Source: JAUXEH01 sp965602945
GTDB taxonomy: Bacteria; Acidobacteriota; Aminicenantia; Aminicenantales; Aminicenantaceae
Assembly (NCBI GenBank): GCA_965602945.1
Contig: CBFDBC010000031.1
Location: forward strand, 1 to 22,460
DNA length: 22,460 bases
Direction of reading: 5' to 3'
Every line of letters starts with the position of its first letter. The stretch's first letter is position 1. Shown here piece after piece: positions 1 to 8,326 of this stretch. The notes below the pieces were generated by a model. That model ran no database searches. It saw only the letters and a program-made list of their open reading frames with translations, and was not told where the DNA came from. The position numbers and the translations under genes were made by a program.

Positions 1-2821
1 ACCTCGTCTCTCCGCATCCCCCAACATGCATCAGGCCCAAAAATGGCTTAAGACCGTCATGGATCAAATCGGCTTGGATAATACGGCGCTTGAACCTTGG
101 GGCGACACCTTCGCCAGTTGGGATGTGGAATATATCTCCATTCACATGCTGGAACCGGACTATCAGATGATCATCGGGTATCCTTTGGCGCTAACGCCGG
201 GAACCGACGCTAAAGTTATCCAAGATGCTGTTATCGTTGATATCCGGAATAAAGAAGACCTGGAAAAATACCGGGGAAGGCTCAAAAACAAGATCGTTCT
301 CACAACTCCCAAACGGGAGTTTGCCCCCAGGTTCATGCCGGATGCATTGCGTCACGATGAAGAATCGCTGGAAGCCTACGAAACCAAAGGGATCGATATC
401 AATATCCAGAAGCGTCGGCAGGAACCCTGGATGAAACGGCCTCCCCGCCCCGAAGGAATCTCCAATGATGAACTCGAAGCATTCTATAAAGAAGAACATG
501 TCGCCCTCATTCTGCAGGCCGGGCAAGGCGGCGGTGGTTCCATCGCTGTATCGGGGCGACCGACACGCAGGGATGATAAAACCGTCCAGGGTGTAAAGGA
601 ATCCCTGCCCTGGGTGGCTGTTGCAGCGGAGCATTACAACAGGATCTACAGGCTTTTGGAAAAAGGCCATCCCGTAAAATTGGAAATAGATGTCCGCATT
701 AGCCTGAGGGATAAAGAGCTCCCGGGATACAATGTTGTCGGAGAAATTCGGGGATCTGACTTGGCGGATGAGATTGTAATGATCGGTGGCCATCTCGATT
801 CCTGGCACACCGGCACGGGAGCCTCGGACAATGCTGCTGGGTGTGCGGTGGCGTTGGAGGCGATGCGTATCCTGAAGGCCATCGGTGTTCAACCAAGGCG
901 TACCATCCGCATGGCTCTTTGGAGCAGCGAAGAAGGCGGGTTGAGGGGTTCAAAAGGCTATGTCAAAAAGCACTTCGGGAATCCTAGAGATGGCATGAAA
1001 CCTGGTTATGATGAATTCTCGGTTTATTTCAATATGGACAACGGCACCGGCCAGTTCAGGGGTGTACACCTGCAGGGAAACCGGGCGGCGGCTTCGATAT
1101 TTGAAGCCTGGATGAAGCCATTCAACGATCTGAAAGTCAAGACGCTTTCCCAGTTCAGCAATCGTGGAACAGATCATCTGTCTTTTGATCGCGCCGGCCT
1201 TCCGGGTTTCCAATTTCTTCAGGACCGGCTCGATTATCGTACACGAACCTGGCACTACAACATGGATTTATATGACCATGTTTTGCCGGAGGATCTTAAA
1301 ATCAATGCCGTGGTCATGGCTAGCTTTGCTTACCATGCGGCCATACGGGATGAGGGCTTCCCGCGAAAGCCGTTTACCGATTGGGATCCGCAGTTTGGAC
1401 TGCATCAACCCGATCTGTTCAAAGAAGGTGGGGCGTTAACCAACGCTGTCGCGGATTTTGATAACGATGGTGATCTGGATCTTTTTGTCGGATTCAGGGG
1501 GACATCCAACCGTCTTTATCGCAATGACAATGGCACTTTTAAGGATGTGGCGGGAGAAGTCGGTTTGGCCGACAATGATGTTACGCGCACGAGTGCCTGG
1601 GGAGATTATAACGGCGACGGGCACCTGGATCTGTTTGTCGGCTTTGTCTCCCGAGAAAAAAGCTGGAACCGTCTCTATCGCAACGACGGAAACGGAAAAC
1701 ATTTCACGGACGTCACCGGATCGGCCGGTGTCAGGCTCACCGGAAGCTTTCGTCAGGCCTCTTGGATTGATTATGACAATGACGGAGATGTCGATCTGTA
1801 CGTCGGACTTCGCGATAAACCGAATGTGCTACTTCAGAATAATAACGGAAAATTCAGGGATGTGGCGAAAGATCTGGGTGTGGGAGATCCACGGAGAACA
1901 GTGGGCGCTGTTTGGTTCGACTTTGACAAGGACGGCGACCTTGATCTCTATGTCACAAACATGGACGGCGATGCTAACGGCCTCTTCCGAAACAACGGTT
2001 CAAAATTTGAGGATGTTGCCTGGGAATTTGGATTGGATACAGGCGGAAGGCCTTTGGGATCAGAATTGTACGGCAGTGTCAGGCCTTGTCTTGCAGATTT
2101 TGACAATGACGGAAACATCGATATATTTACGGCGAATTACGGCCCCAACGGTTTGTATCGGAACATAGATGGAACCAGGTTCGTCAATGTTGCACCGAGC
2201 CTGGGATTGGCTATCGATAGTTGCTACGATACGGGCGCCTGGGGGGATTACGATAATAACGGCCGGCTCGATCTCTATGTCAACGGTACCATTACTCGAG
2301 GGAAAAGCTTTGAGGATATTTTATTCCACAATGATGAGAGCCGGTTCACTGATATCACGCCTGAGATCATGAAGACGCACAACGGAGATCATGGCGCACA
2401 ATGGTTTGATTACGACAGAGACGGTGACCTCGACCTGGCAATCACCGGGGCCGCACCCGACGGCATGCATCATCTGCTTGAGAATAAACTGTCTGATGAA
2501 CATGCGAATCGGTCGCTCCATGTTTTAGTTCTGGATGAGAAAGGACACTACACCCGGGCGGGCACTGAAGTCAGGCTTTTTAAGGCCGGCTCGAAGGAAT
2601 TGATGGGCACAAATATCTTTGATACGGGTTCCGGATATAACTCCCAGAACGCCACAGCTCTTCATTTTGGTTTACCCGAAGAGGGCCCTGTTGATGTGGA
2701 GATCGCAGTCATGTCGAAAGACGGGCGTAAGACTGTGCGGATATCGAATGTGGATCCCAAAGAGTACAGAGGTGGCCGGCTTATTGTCAAAGTTGATCGC
2801 GCAGGGCGGCTCGTAAAATGA
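1..2821 (+). CDS. Secreted M28-family metallopeptidase fused to FG-GAP/VCBS repeats and an ASPIC/UnbV-type C-terminal domain (5' partial)
   Basis: The frame is open to the left edge (first full codon at base 2). The codons before the first ATG at 26 read PRLSASPN, matching the usual N-terminal region of M28 peptidases, so the true start and any signal peptide lie upstream. Numbering from the ATG at 26: a PA-like insert lies at about 60-210. Zinc-peptidase motifs follow: H256 in GGHLDSW, D268 in ASDNAAG, E302/E303 in WSSEEGG, D338 in FNMDNG and H410 in TWHYN, a complete M28 ligand set. Seven calcium-binding-like motifs of the D-x-D-x-D-G-D-x-D-L type run from about 476 to 810, suggesting a propeller. 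About 830-925 resembles the ASPIC/UnbV module. It probably cleaves peptides or N-terminal residues outside the cytoplasm. Its third-codon positions look more AT-rich than in the next gene. Peptidase and repeat calls are secure; the substrate is unknown. Confidence 0.9.
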   Translation, partial: PRLSASPNMHQAQKWLKTVMDQIGLDNTALEPWGDTFASWDVEYISIHMLEPDYQMIIGYPLALTPGTDAKVIQDAVIVDIRNKEDLEKYRGRLKNKIVLTTPKREFAPRFMPDALRHDEESLEAYETKGIDINIQKRRQEPWMKRPPRPEGISNDELEAFYKEEHVALILQAGQGGGGSIAVSGRPTRRDDKTVQGVKESLPWVAVAAEHYNRIYRLLEKGHPVKLEIDVRISLRDKELPGYNVVGEIRGSDLADEIVMIGGHLDSWHTGTGASDNAAGCAVALEAMRILKAIGVQPRRTIRMALWSSEEGGLRGSKGYVKKHFGNPRDGMKPGYDEFSVYFNMDNGTGQFRGVHLQGNRAAASIFEAWMKPFNDLKVKTLSQFSNRGTDHLSFDRAGLPGFQFLQDRLDYRTRTWHYNMDLYDHVLPEDLKINAVVMASFAYHAAIRDEGFPRKPFTDWDPQFGLHQPDLFKEGGALTNAVADFDNDGDLDLFVGFRGTSNRLYRNDNGTFKDVAGEVGLADNDVTRTSAWGDYNGDGHLDLFVGFVSREKSWNRLYRNDGNGKHFTDVTGSAGVRLTGSFRQASWIDYDNDGDVDLYVGLRDKPNVLLQNNNGKFRDVAKDLGVGDPRRTVGAVWFDFDKDGDLDLYVTNMDGDANGLFRNNGSKFEDVAWEFGLDTGGRPLGSELYGSVRPCLADFDNDGNIDIFTANYGPNGLYRNIDGTRFVNVAPSLGLAIDSCYDTGAWGDYDNNGRLDLYVNGTITRGKSFEDILFHNDESRFTDITPEIMKTHNGDHGAQWFDYDRDGDLDLAITGAAPDGMHHLLENKLSDEHANRSLHVLVLDEKGHYTRAGTEVRLFKAGSKELMGTNIFDTGSGYNSQNATALHFGLPEEGPVDVEIAVMSKDGRKTVRISNVDPKEYRGGRLIVKVDRAGRLVK

Positions 2822-2834
2822 GGTGAATCTGTTC

Positions 2835-2863
2835 TTCCAACTTGAATGCAACTCTACTATAAT
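2835..2863 (+). promoter_or_regulatory. Candidate sigma70 promoter of the GH109 gene
   Basis: A perfect -10 hexamer TATAAT lies at 2858-2863. The -35 at 17-bp spacing (TTCCAA, 2835-2840) is poor. Transcription would start near 2870, leaving a leader of about 73 bases before the ATG at 2943. It is the only good -10 seen in the 121-base gap after the M28 gene. Confidence 0.35.
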
Positions 2864-2882
2864 TGAAATCCGATCATTTCAA
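2863..2882 (+). promoter_or_regulatory. Inverted repeat, candidate operator at the GH109 transcription start
   Basis: Perfect 7-bp arms TTGAAAT (2863-2869) and ATTTCAA (2876-2882) flank a 6-bp spacer. The repeat starts at the last base of the candidate -10 and covers the predicted transcription start, the usual place for a repressor site. No T-tract follows, so a terminator is less likely. Confidence 0.4.
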
Positions 2883-2942
2883 GCGCCACAGGTTGTGTGC
2901 GGTGATCGCCGGAATTGTTTAATTGCCTGAAGGAGCGTCGTC

Positions 2943-4310
2943 ATGAAAAGTCGTTTGAATCGCAGGGATTTCCTGAAAAAAAGCAGTGCCGCGGGGTTCG
3001 GGATAGCCCTGGGGAGCATGACCAAGGGCCGCGGGGCGACTCTCAAGCAGCCTGTCCTGCAGACAGAACCTGTCGATCACCTGGTCACACCCCCCATGGA
3101 GACGGTCCGCGTAGCATACGTCGGCATCGGCAACCAGGGCAGCGGCCATTTCCGCAACCTGCTCCGAATCGAGGGAGTGGAGATTGTGGCCGCCTGTGAC
3201 ATCCGGGAGGAGCGCATCGCCTGGGCACAGGAGCAGTGTGTGAAGGCTGGAAAACCAAAACCGGTCGGCTATTCCAACGGGACGGAAGACTTCAAGCGCA
3301 TGTGCGACACAGAAGATCTGGATCTGGTCTACAATGCCACCCCCTGGGAATGGCACGTCCCCATATCTGTTAAGGCCATGGAAACGGGATCGCATGCGGC
3401 CACCGAGGTCCCCGGAGCCATCACCCTCGAAGGCTGCTGGGAGATCGTCGAGGCTTCGGAGAAATATGGGAAGCACTGCATCACCATGGAAAACTGCAAC
3501 TATGACCGGACCGAGCTGATGTTTTTCAACATGGTGCGCCAGGGCCTGTTCGGTGAACTGCTGCATGCCGAGTGCGGCTACCTGCACGATCTACGGGGAT
3601 GGAAGTTCGGCACGGCCTATTACCCGCACGACTGGCGCCTGAAGTATTCGATCAAACGTAACGCCGACCTGTATCCGACCCACGGCCTCGGGCCGGTGTC
3701 GCAGTGGATGGACATCACCAGAGGCAACAAGTTCGACTACCTGGTCTCGATGAGCAGCCCCTCCCTCAGCCTGAAGCGGGAGGCGATCAAACGCTACGGT
3801 AAGGATCATCCCCTGGCCAAGACGGATTATGCACTGGGCGATGTGGTCAATACCCTGATCAAGACCCACCGGGGGCAGTCAATCCTGGTCACGCACGACA
3901 CCAACTCTCCCCGGCCGTACAGCCGCAAGATCCTGATCCAGGGCACCAACGGGCTGGCGCGGAAATATCCCGAGGAAAAGATATTTATCGAAGGCACCTC
4001 CCAGCGCCACAGATGGGCGGACCTCTCCGAATACGCCGAGCAGTACAAGCACCCGCTGCTGACGTCCCTGGAGGAGAAGGCCGAGGGCGCCGGCCACGGA
4101 GGTATGGACTTCATCGAGGACTACCGGCTGATCCAGTGCCTCAGGGAAGGCCTGCCGATGGATTCGGACGTGTATGATGGGGCCACCATCAGTGCGGTTG
4201 TGGCATTGAGCGAGAAATCCATCGCCTCCAACAGCACCTCGGTCGAGTGCCCGGATTTCACCCGCGGCAAGTGGAAAACCCGCCAACCGCTGGGAATCGT
4301 CACGGCATAA
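2943..4310 (+). CDS. Tat-exported Gfo/Idh/MocA-fold glycosidase, GH109 family (alpha-N-acetylgalactosaminidase type)
   Basis: The 455-residue protein starts with a twin-arginine signal (NRRDFLKK, then a hydrophobic stretch), fitting export of a folded protein carrying its NAD cofactor. The Rossmann motif is GIGNQG (residues 61-66). Diagnostic GH109 segments follow: TEVPGAITLEGCWE, the MENCNYDR region around Y187, and YPTHGLGP with Y244 and H247. The Y-x-x-H spacing agrees with the catalytic Tyr/His pair of characterised GH109 enzymes as I remember them. GH109 enzymes hydrolyse alpha-GalNAc through NAD-dependent oxidation and elimination; the original member removes blood-group A GalNAc. Shine-Dalgarno AGGAG (2931-2935) sits 7 bases before the ATG. 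The family call is strong. GalNAc specificity is inferred, because family members can differ in sugar preference. Confidence 0.9.
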   Translation: MKSRLNRRDFLKKSSAAGFGIALGSMTKGRGATLKQPVLQTEPVDHLVTPPMETVRVAYVGIGNQGSGHFRNLLRIEGVEIVAACDIREERIAWAQEQCVKAGKPKPVGYSNGTEDFKRMCDTEDLDLVYNATPWEWHVPISVKAMETGSHAATEVPGAITLEGCWEIVEASEKYGKHCITMENCNYDRTELMFFNMVRQGLFGELLHAECGYLHDLRGWKFGTAYYPHDWRLKYSIKRNADLYPTHGLGPVSQWMDITRGNKFDYLVSMSSPSLSLKREAIKRYGKDHPLAKTDYALGDVVNTLIKTHRGQSILVTHDTNSPRPYSRKILIQGTNGLARKYPEEKIFIEGTSQRHRWADLSEYAEQYKHPLLTSLEEKAEGAGHGGMDFIEDYRLIQCLREGLPMDSDVYDGATISAVVALSEKSIASNSTSVECPDFTRGKWKTRQPLGIVTA

Positions 4311-4354
4311 CCCTGCTGCCGAACGGGAATCCGGGCTGTAGGGCTCATTTTTCT
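4311..4354 (+). terminator. Possible rho-independent terminator after the GH109 gene
   Basis: CCCTGC (4311-4316) can pair with GTAGGG (4338-4343) with one G-U pair. After one mismatch, three more pairs follow (4318-4320 with 4334-4336). The sequence ATTTTTCTT comes a few bases later. It starts right after the stop codon, where the next genes point the opposite way. The stem is imperfect. Confidence 0.35.
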
Positions 4355-4443
4355 TGCTGGTGTTTGGGATCACGGCCAGGGTGATGAGTAAGACTAAACG
4401 AACGATGGTATAGAGAGATTTTATTGATTGCATGACAGGATCC

Positions 4444-4656
4444 TCAATCCTGGTATTCGAACACCTCATCCACAGAAACGCCGAACACCCGTGCGATCTG
4501 GAATGCCAGCGCGAGTGAGGGCACGTATTTCCCCTGCTCGAGCGCGATGATCGTCTGGCGTGTGCACCCGGAGCGGTCTGCCAGTTCCTGCTGCGTCATC
4601 TCACCGTGGTCGAACCGCAGCTTCCTGACCCGGTTCTTTATCTCAGCCTTGGCCAT
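4444..4656 (-). CDS. Small Xre/Cro-type helix-turn-helix regulator
   Basis: The 70-residue protein is one HTH domain: TQQELADRSGCTRQTIIALEQGKYVPSLALAFQIARVFGVSVDEVF has the standard helix pattern of short Xre-family regulators, including the typical 'ALEQGKYxPSL' recognition and linker section. There is no second domain. Its start overlaps the end of the upstream membrane protein gene by 14 bases, so the two are probably translationally coupled. Pairs of a short Xre regulator and a small membrane protein with a DERDE motif are common in bacteria; the membrane partner may influence the regulator or be its target, but neither is shown here. It may bind its own promoter at 5141-5174. Confidence 0.88.
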   Translation of the reverse strand: MAKAEIKNRVRKLRFDHGEMTQQELADRSGCTRQTIIALEQGKYVPSLALAFQIARVFGVSVDEVFEYQD

Positions 4657-5104
4657 CGCCGCTCGTCCTTGCGTCGTAGATCAGCATGGCCGACGCGTTC
4701 GAGATGAAGCCGACACACATACTGGATATGGCCAGGATCCAGACCCAGCCCACAGGCATAGTGACCGTGGCTTTATGGAGCTTGTAGTACCAATACAGGG
4801 AAGCGCCGAATAGAAAGGTGTAATACAGCAGGGCATGAAAACTGATGGTGTAGGCTTTTCGGAAAGTTTGCTCATCCCGCTCATCGATGAGGACCGTTTC
4901 CTTGGATCGGGACCGGGTGAGGAACAGCATGGCGAAGTACAGCACGAATCCCCCGGTGATCGCCACACGGGTGAGCTCGACTTTCTGATCGCCCTCTAAA
5001 AACGCAGCAGGTCCGCCGCCGGAAAAGAAGATCACGAACATGGCCACGAGAGCTGCACTCCAGATCAGTAGGGCCCACACGGCTCTTTTCTTTAGCTTTG
5101 TCAT
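4643..5104 (-). CDS. Small integral membrane protein, DUF2178-like, partner of the Xre regulator
   Basis: I place the start at the ATG at 5102-5104 (153 residues) rather than the ATG at 5116. GGAGG lies five bases before the inner ATG, while nothing resembling a ribosome site precedes the outer one. Four hydrophobic segments are visible: WALLIWSAALVAMFVIFF, a second beginning TRVAITGGFVLYFAMLF, a third around HALLYYTFLFGASLYWYY, and a fourth around VGWVWILAISSMCVGFI. Between the second and third is a cytoplasmic-looking loop with DERDEQTFRKA, a motif of DUF2178-like proteins that usually sit beside Xre regulators. The biochemical function is unknown. It is first in a two-gene operon with the overlapping Xre gene. 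Confidence 0.82.
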   Translation of the reverse strand: MTKLKKRAVWALLIWSAALVAMFVIFFSGGGPAAFLEGDQKVELTRVAITGGFVLYFAMLFLTRSRSKETVLIDERDEQTFRKAYTISFHALLYYTFLFGASLYWYYKLHKATVTMPVGWVWILAISSMCVGFISNASAMLIYDARTSGDGQG

Positions 5105-5145
5105 GTTATCCTCCATGTATGCTTTTAGTCATCGATTTCGTACAT

Positions 5146-5174
5146 AATGTAATATTAATGATTCAAAAAGTCAA
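5146..5174 (-). promoter_or_regulatory. Sigma70 promoter of the membrane protein/Xre operon, with overlapping palindrome
   Basis: On the minus strand TTGACT (5169-5174), a 17-bp spacer and TACATT (5146-5151) make a good promoter starting near 5139, about 35 bases before the chosen ATG. The palindrome TACATAATGTA (5141-5151) covers the -10. A related sequence with TACATAA recurs at 5183-5189. These fit autoregulation by the Xre protein. The rest of the 172-base gap is simply AT-rich. Confidence 0.5.
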
Positions 5175-5276
5175 GTAATTCATACATAAAGTTAAATAAA
5201 AATGACAATATAATACAATTTAAACTTGGATCCCTGGGGACGGATCTGATCGTTTAGGCGGCTTCAGGGCGGTGTA

Positions 5277-7913
5277 TTATTCATACCGCAGCGACTGGAT
5301 GGGATCGGAGACGGCCGTCTTCAGGGCCAGGAGGCCGACCGTAAGCAGAGCTATGGCGATGGCAGCAGCTCCGGCCGTGACCGGGATCCAAAGAGAGAAA
5401 GGCGCGCGAAAGGCGAATTCACGCAGCCATATCCGCATCACATAATAGGCCACGGGCCAGGCGATGGCATTGGCCAGGACGATCAGGAGGAGGTATTCTC
5501 TGAGCAGGAGACGCAGGATACTCGTCACGGATGCGCCCAGGACCTTGCGGATGCCGATCTCCTTGGTGCGCTGTTCCGCTGTGAATGAAGCCAGCCCCAG
5601 GAGGCCCAGGCAGCCGATGATCAAGGCCAGTCCGGAGAACACCCCTGAGATCTCTCCGATCTTCCTTTCCGCCCGGTACACGGAGTCGAAACGCTCGTCA
5701 AGAAAAAAGTATTCGAAGGGCTGCAGCGGCAGGTACCGCTTCCACATCTGCCGCAGTGCCGAGATGGCCTGCCCCACGTCCTCAGTACCGATCCTGAATG
5801 ACATATGATCGGAGTTGGTTCCCAGGCACAGCACCAACGGGCCGATGTCGTGCCGCAGCGATTCATAGTGAAAATCCTCCACCACTCCCACCACTGTGTA
5901 GGTGGCCTGGTCGCCCTCTTCCGAGAGGATGGTGCTCAGCCTTTTCCCCACGGGCTCGTCCAGTTCCAGTTCACGCGCAAAGCTCTGATTGATGATCACC
6001 GCGCCGGCATCTGTGCCGAAATCTTCAGAAAAATTGCGGCCCTGGGCGACCGACATCCCCAGCGTGGGGATATAATCGTAATCGACTGACCACATCTGGG
6101 CAGTAAGGGTGCTCCGCACATCCCCTTCCGGGAAAAACGACGTGGCGTTTCTCCCCGAGGGTATCGGCAGGTAGCCTGAAACCGTGCCCATGCTGAAATC
6201 GGGGTGGTTCAGCAAGTCCCTTTTAAACGTCTGCACACTCTCACCCAGGAGCATGGCATTGTCCAGGACCAGGACCTGCTCTTTTTCATATCCCAGACTC
6301 TTGTTCTGGATAAAGTGCAGCTGCCGGTAGATGACGATCGTCCCGATGATCAGGATGATCGAGGCCGTGAACTGGAATATCACCAGGGCACTGCGCAGTT
6401 TACCGGAAGACATGCCCTGTTTCAGATCGCCCTTGAGGACCCGGGACGGGCTGAAACCGGACAGCAGGAGGGAGGGGTACAGGCTTGAAAACAGGCCGGT
6501 CAGGAGGGTGATCAGGATTATCACCCCTATGGGTACCAGAGAACCCAGATGGGATATGGTCAGGTTTTTCCCGGAGAGGTGATTGAAAAGCGGCAGGAAT
6601 AGGCCGATCAGAAGCAGGGCCAGCAGCAGAGAGAGGCCGCTGAAGAAGAGAGACTCTGCCGAGAACTGCCGGATGAGCTGGGCGCGTTGGGAGCCCAGGA
6701 CCTTGCGTACCCCGACTTCCTTGGCCCGCCCGGCCGCGCGGGCTGTAGCCAGGTTCACGAAATTAATGGAGGCGATCACCAGGATGAAGAGGGCGATCAC
6801 CGAGAAGATATAGATGTATTTGACGTCGCTGTTGGGCTCGAACTCCTCCATCAGGTGTGAATGCAGATGGATGTCCCGCAGGGGCTGGAGGAAAAACCGG
6901 AAGCCCATGACGCCGGAAGCAAAGATGAGCTTGGGGGGATAGCCCGTCATCTTTTCCAGTTGTTTTCCCACGCGGTCGAAAACCAGGTCCGGGAGCTTGG
7001 CCTCCAGCGCATGGGGATCGGCATCCTGCGCTAAGAGCAGATAGGTCTGAAAATTCAGAGACAGCCAGCTGGGGATTCTGCTCTCCTCTGCTGATGACAT
7101 GGACAGGAGCATATCGAAATGGAAGTGTGAGTTATCCGGGATTTTGTCGATAATACCCGTAACCTTGTAGTCGTCCTGGTTTTCTATCAGGAGGGTTTTG
7201 CCCAGGGCGTCTTCGCTCCCGAAATATTTCACGGCCGTTTCGCGTGTCAAAACCGCGGAAAACGGCTCATCGAGGGCGGTATCCGGGCTGCCGGCGATCA
7301 TGGGAATAGAGAATATTTCGAAGAACGACGGGTCGGCATACACGGCCCGAGGCTCCCGGAAGCTCTTCTTCTCGTGCTGAACCACGAGGTCTCCGTAGGC
7401 CCGGAAGCGGACCGCGTTCTCTATCTCCGGATAGATCGAGATCAGCTCTGCCGCCGCACTTGCGCCGGCGGTTGCGATCTGGGCTTCCTCGCTGCGCATT
7501 TTGTAGTCGACGGCCAGGCGGTAGATACGGTCCGCATTTTCGTGATAAGTGTCATAGCTCAGCTCGTCCCGGATAAACATGAGGATCAGAAGGCATGCAG
7601 CCATGCCCACAGACAGGCCGGCGATGTTGATCAGGGAAAAACCCCTGCTTTTGAACAGGTTGCGGAAGGCGGTGACAAGGTAGTTTCGAAACATGACCAG
7701 ACTCCAGTATATTTTGTTCGAGATTATCCAGGGCAGGACGTTCAGGGTTTGAGCCCAGTACCACAGCCAGGCGCGCACCAGTCCCTTCCGGCGGACCAGC
7801 CGGTTGAATACCTGTGTAAAATCCCCGAGGTGTGTGAACTCCCCCCTGTCGGTGAAAAACACTTTCAGGGCCCAGTGGGCCAGCCGGGGCGGGTGGGGAG
7901 GCTTCTTCTTCAT
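5277..7913 (-). CDS. MacB/FtsX-type ABC transporter permease with N-terminal prefix domain
   Basis: The 878-residue protein has a soluble prefix (about 1-73) of the kind found in 'permease prefix' transporters of Acidobacteriota and Bacteroidetes. MFRNYLVTAFRNLFKSRGFS then leads into TM1 (about 96-115). A periplasmic MacB-like core follows, then an FtsX three-helix bundle starting around VIALFILVIASINFVNL with RAKEVGVRKVLGSQRAQL. A second half has TM VIFQFTASIILIIGTIVI and a final FtsX bundle after TKEIGIRKVLGASV, ending in SDPIQSLRYE. The twin E-x-GIRKVLG-type motifs are typical of the duplicated architecture. No ATP-binding subunit is encoded nearby, so it is an orphan permease here. It follows padR after 15 bases and has no obvious ribosome site of its own, suggesting coupling. 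Substrate unknown; export or mechanotransmission is the family's usual role. Confidence 0.92.
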   Translation of the reverse strand: MKKKPPHPPRLAHWALKVFFTDRGEFTHLGDFTQVFNRLVRRKGLVRAWLWYWAQTLNVLPWIISNKIYWSLVMFRNYLVTAFRNLFKSRGFSLINIAGLSVGMAACLLILMFIRDELSYDTYHENADRIYRLAVDYKMRSEEAQIATAGASAAAELISIYPEIENAVRFRAYGDLVVQHEKKSFREPRAVYADPSFFEIFSIPMIAGSPDTALDEPFSAVLTRETAVKYFGSEDALGKTLLIENQDDYKVTGIIDKIPDNSHFHFDMLLSMSSAEESRIPSWLSLNFQTYLLLAQDADPHALEAKLPDLVFDRVGKQLEKMTGYPPKLIFASGVMGFRFFLQPLRDIHLHSHLMEEFEPNSDVKYIYIFSVIALFILVIASINFVNLATARAAGRAKEVGVRKVLGSQRAQLIRQFSAESLFFSGLSLLLALLLIGLFLPLFNHLSGKNLTISHLGSLVPIGVIILITLLTGLFSSLYPSLLLSGFSPSRVLKGDLKQGMSSGKLRSALVIFQFTASIILIIGTIVIYRQLHFIQNKSLGYEKEQVLVLDNAMLLGESVQTFKRDLLNHPDFSMGTVSGYLPIPSGRNATSFFPEGDVRSTLTAQMWSVDYDYIPTLGMSVAQGRNFSEDFGTDAGAVIINQSFARELELDEPVGKRLSTILSEEGDQATYTVVGVVEDFHYESLRHDIGPLVLCLGTNSDHMSFRIGTEDVGQAISALRQMWKRYLPLQPFEYFFLDERFDSVYRAERKIGEISGVFSGLALIIGCLGLLGLASFTAEQRTKEIGIRKVLGASVTSILRLLLREYLLLIVLANAIAWPVAYYVMRIWLREFAFRAPFSLWIPVTAGAAAIAIALLTVGLLALKTAVSDPIQSLRYE

Positions 7914-7928
7914 GGCTGGTTGGAATAT

Positions 7929-8246
7929 CTAGGGTTTCAGCTCCGGCGCGGCCTCCCACAGGAAATCCTGGATGGTGCGCATCTCCCTGAGGGCCTCCCG
8001 GCCCAGGCGCGTCAGACGGTAGACCCGCTTGCTCCGGCCGCCCCTTTCCTTTATGGGATCGGTGGTGCAAGAGTCCAGCAGGCCGCTTTTCTCCAGCCGG
8101 TCGAGAGGATTGTAGATCGAGCTGAAGGACCAGGTCTTCCCGGTGGCCTCCTTCAGGTAGTCCTGGATCGGGACGCAGTAGGCCTCCTCCTTGAGCTTCC
8201 AGACAGCCAGCAGGATCATCTCTTCGGATCGGGATAACATTCTCAT
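7929..8246 (-). CDS. PadR-family transcriptional regulator
   Basis: This 105-residue winged-helix protein matches PadR: SRSEEMILLAVWKLKEEAYCVPIQDYL, then TWSFSSIYNPLDRLEKSGLL as the recognition region, and GRSKRVYRLTRLGREALREM as the wing. The ATG at 8246 is preferred over the one at 8240 because GAGGG stands about eight bases before it. PadR proteins of this short type usually regulate the adjacent membrane transporter, here the permease gene 15 bases downstream. They often bind their own promoter. A candidate promoter (8291-8319) and inverted repeats (8269-8284, 8327-8341) lie upstream. The inducer is unknown. Confidence 0.92.
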   Translation of the reverse strand: MRMLSRSEEMILLAVWKLKEEAYCVPIQDYLKEATGKTWSFSSIYNPLDRLEKSGLLDSCTTDPIKERGGRSKRVYRLTRLGREALREMRTIQDFLWEAAPELKP

Positions 8247-8268
8247 GGTTCTTCCCTCAATTAATATC

Positions 8269-8284
8269 TTTCCAATTGTGGAAC
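8269..8284. promoter_or_regulatory. Inverted repeat A in the padR/SnoaL intergenic region
   Basis: TTTCC and GGAAC flank six bases (TTCCA-ATTG-TGGAA is a perfect 5/4/5 dyad within). It lies just downstream of the padR -10 on the minus strand, where a bound repressor would block transcription. It closely resembles the repeat at 8327-8341. Confidence 0.4.
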
Positions 8285-8290
8285 AAATAT

Positions 8291-8319
8291 AAGTTAAGCC
8301 ATCGGGATCTGTTTGTCAA
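8291..8319 (-). promoter_or_regulatory. Promoter of the padR-permease operon
   Basis: On the minus strand a perfect -35 TTGACA (8314-8319) is followed, after 17 bases, by a weak -10 TAACTT (8291-8296). Transcription would start close to 8284, between the two inverted repeats and about 38 bases before the padR ATG. Confidence 0.42.
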
Positions 8320-8326
8320 GCATTTG

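Noticed and set aside
191..892. 233-residue minus-strand open frame
   Set aside because: Antisense to the M28 catalytic domain; no motif and no ribosome site.
5105..5116. Earlier ATG for the DUF2178-like protein
   Set aside because: The ribosome site GGAGG lies between this ATG and the inner ATG, which shows that the inner one is used.
5229..5246. GATCC/GGATC dyad after the permease gene
   Set aside because: Five-bp arms and a weak T-run. Too little for a terminator.
7374..8237. 287-residue plus-strand open frame
   Set aside because: It is antisense to the permease N-terminus and the whole of padR, both of which have clear family motifs. The reading is rich in Gly/Pro/Gln/Val with no recognisable domain.
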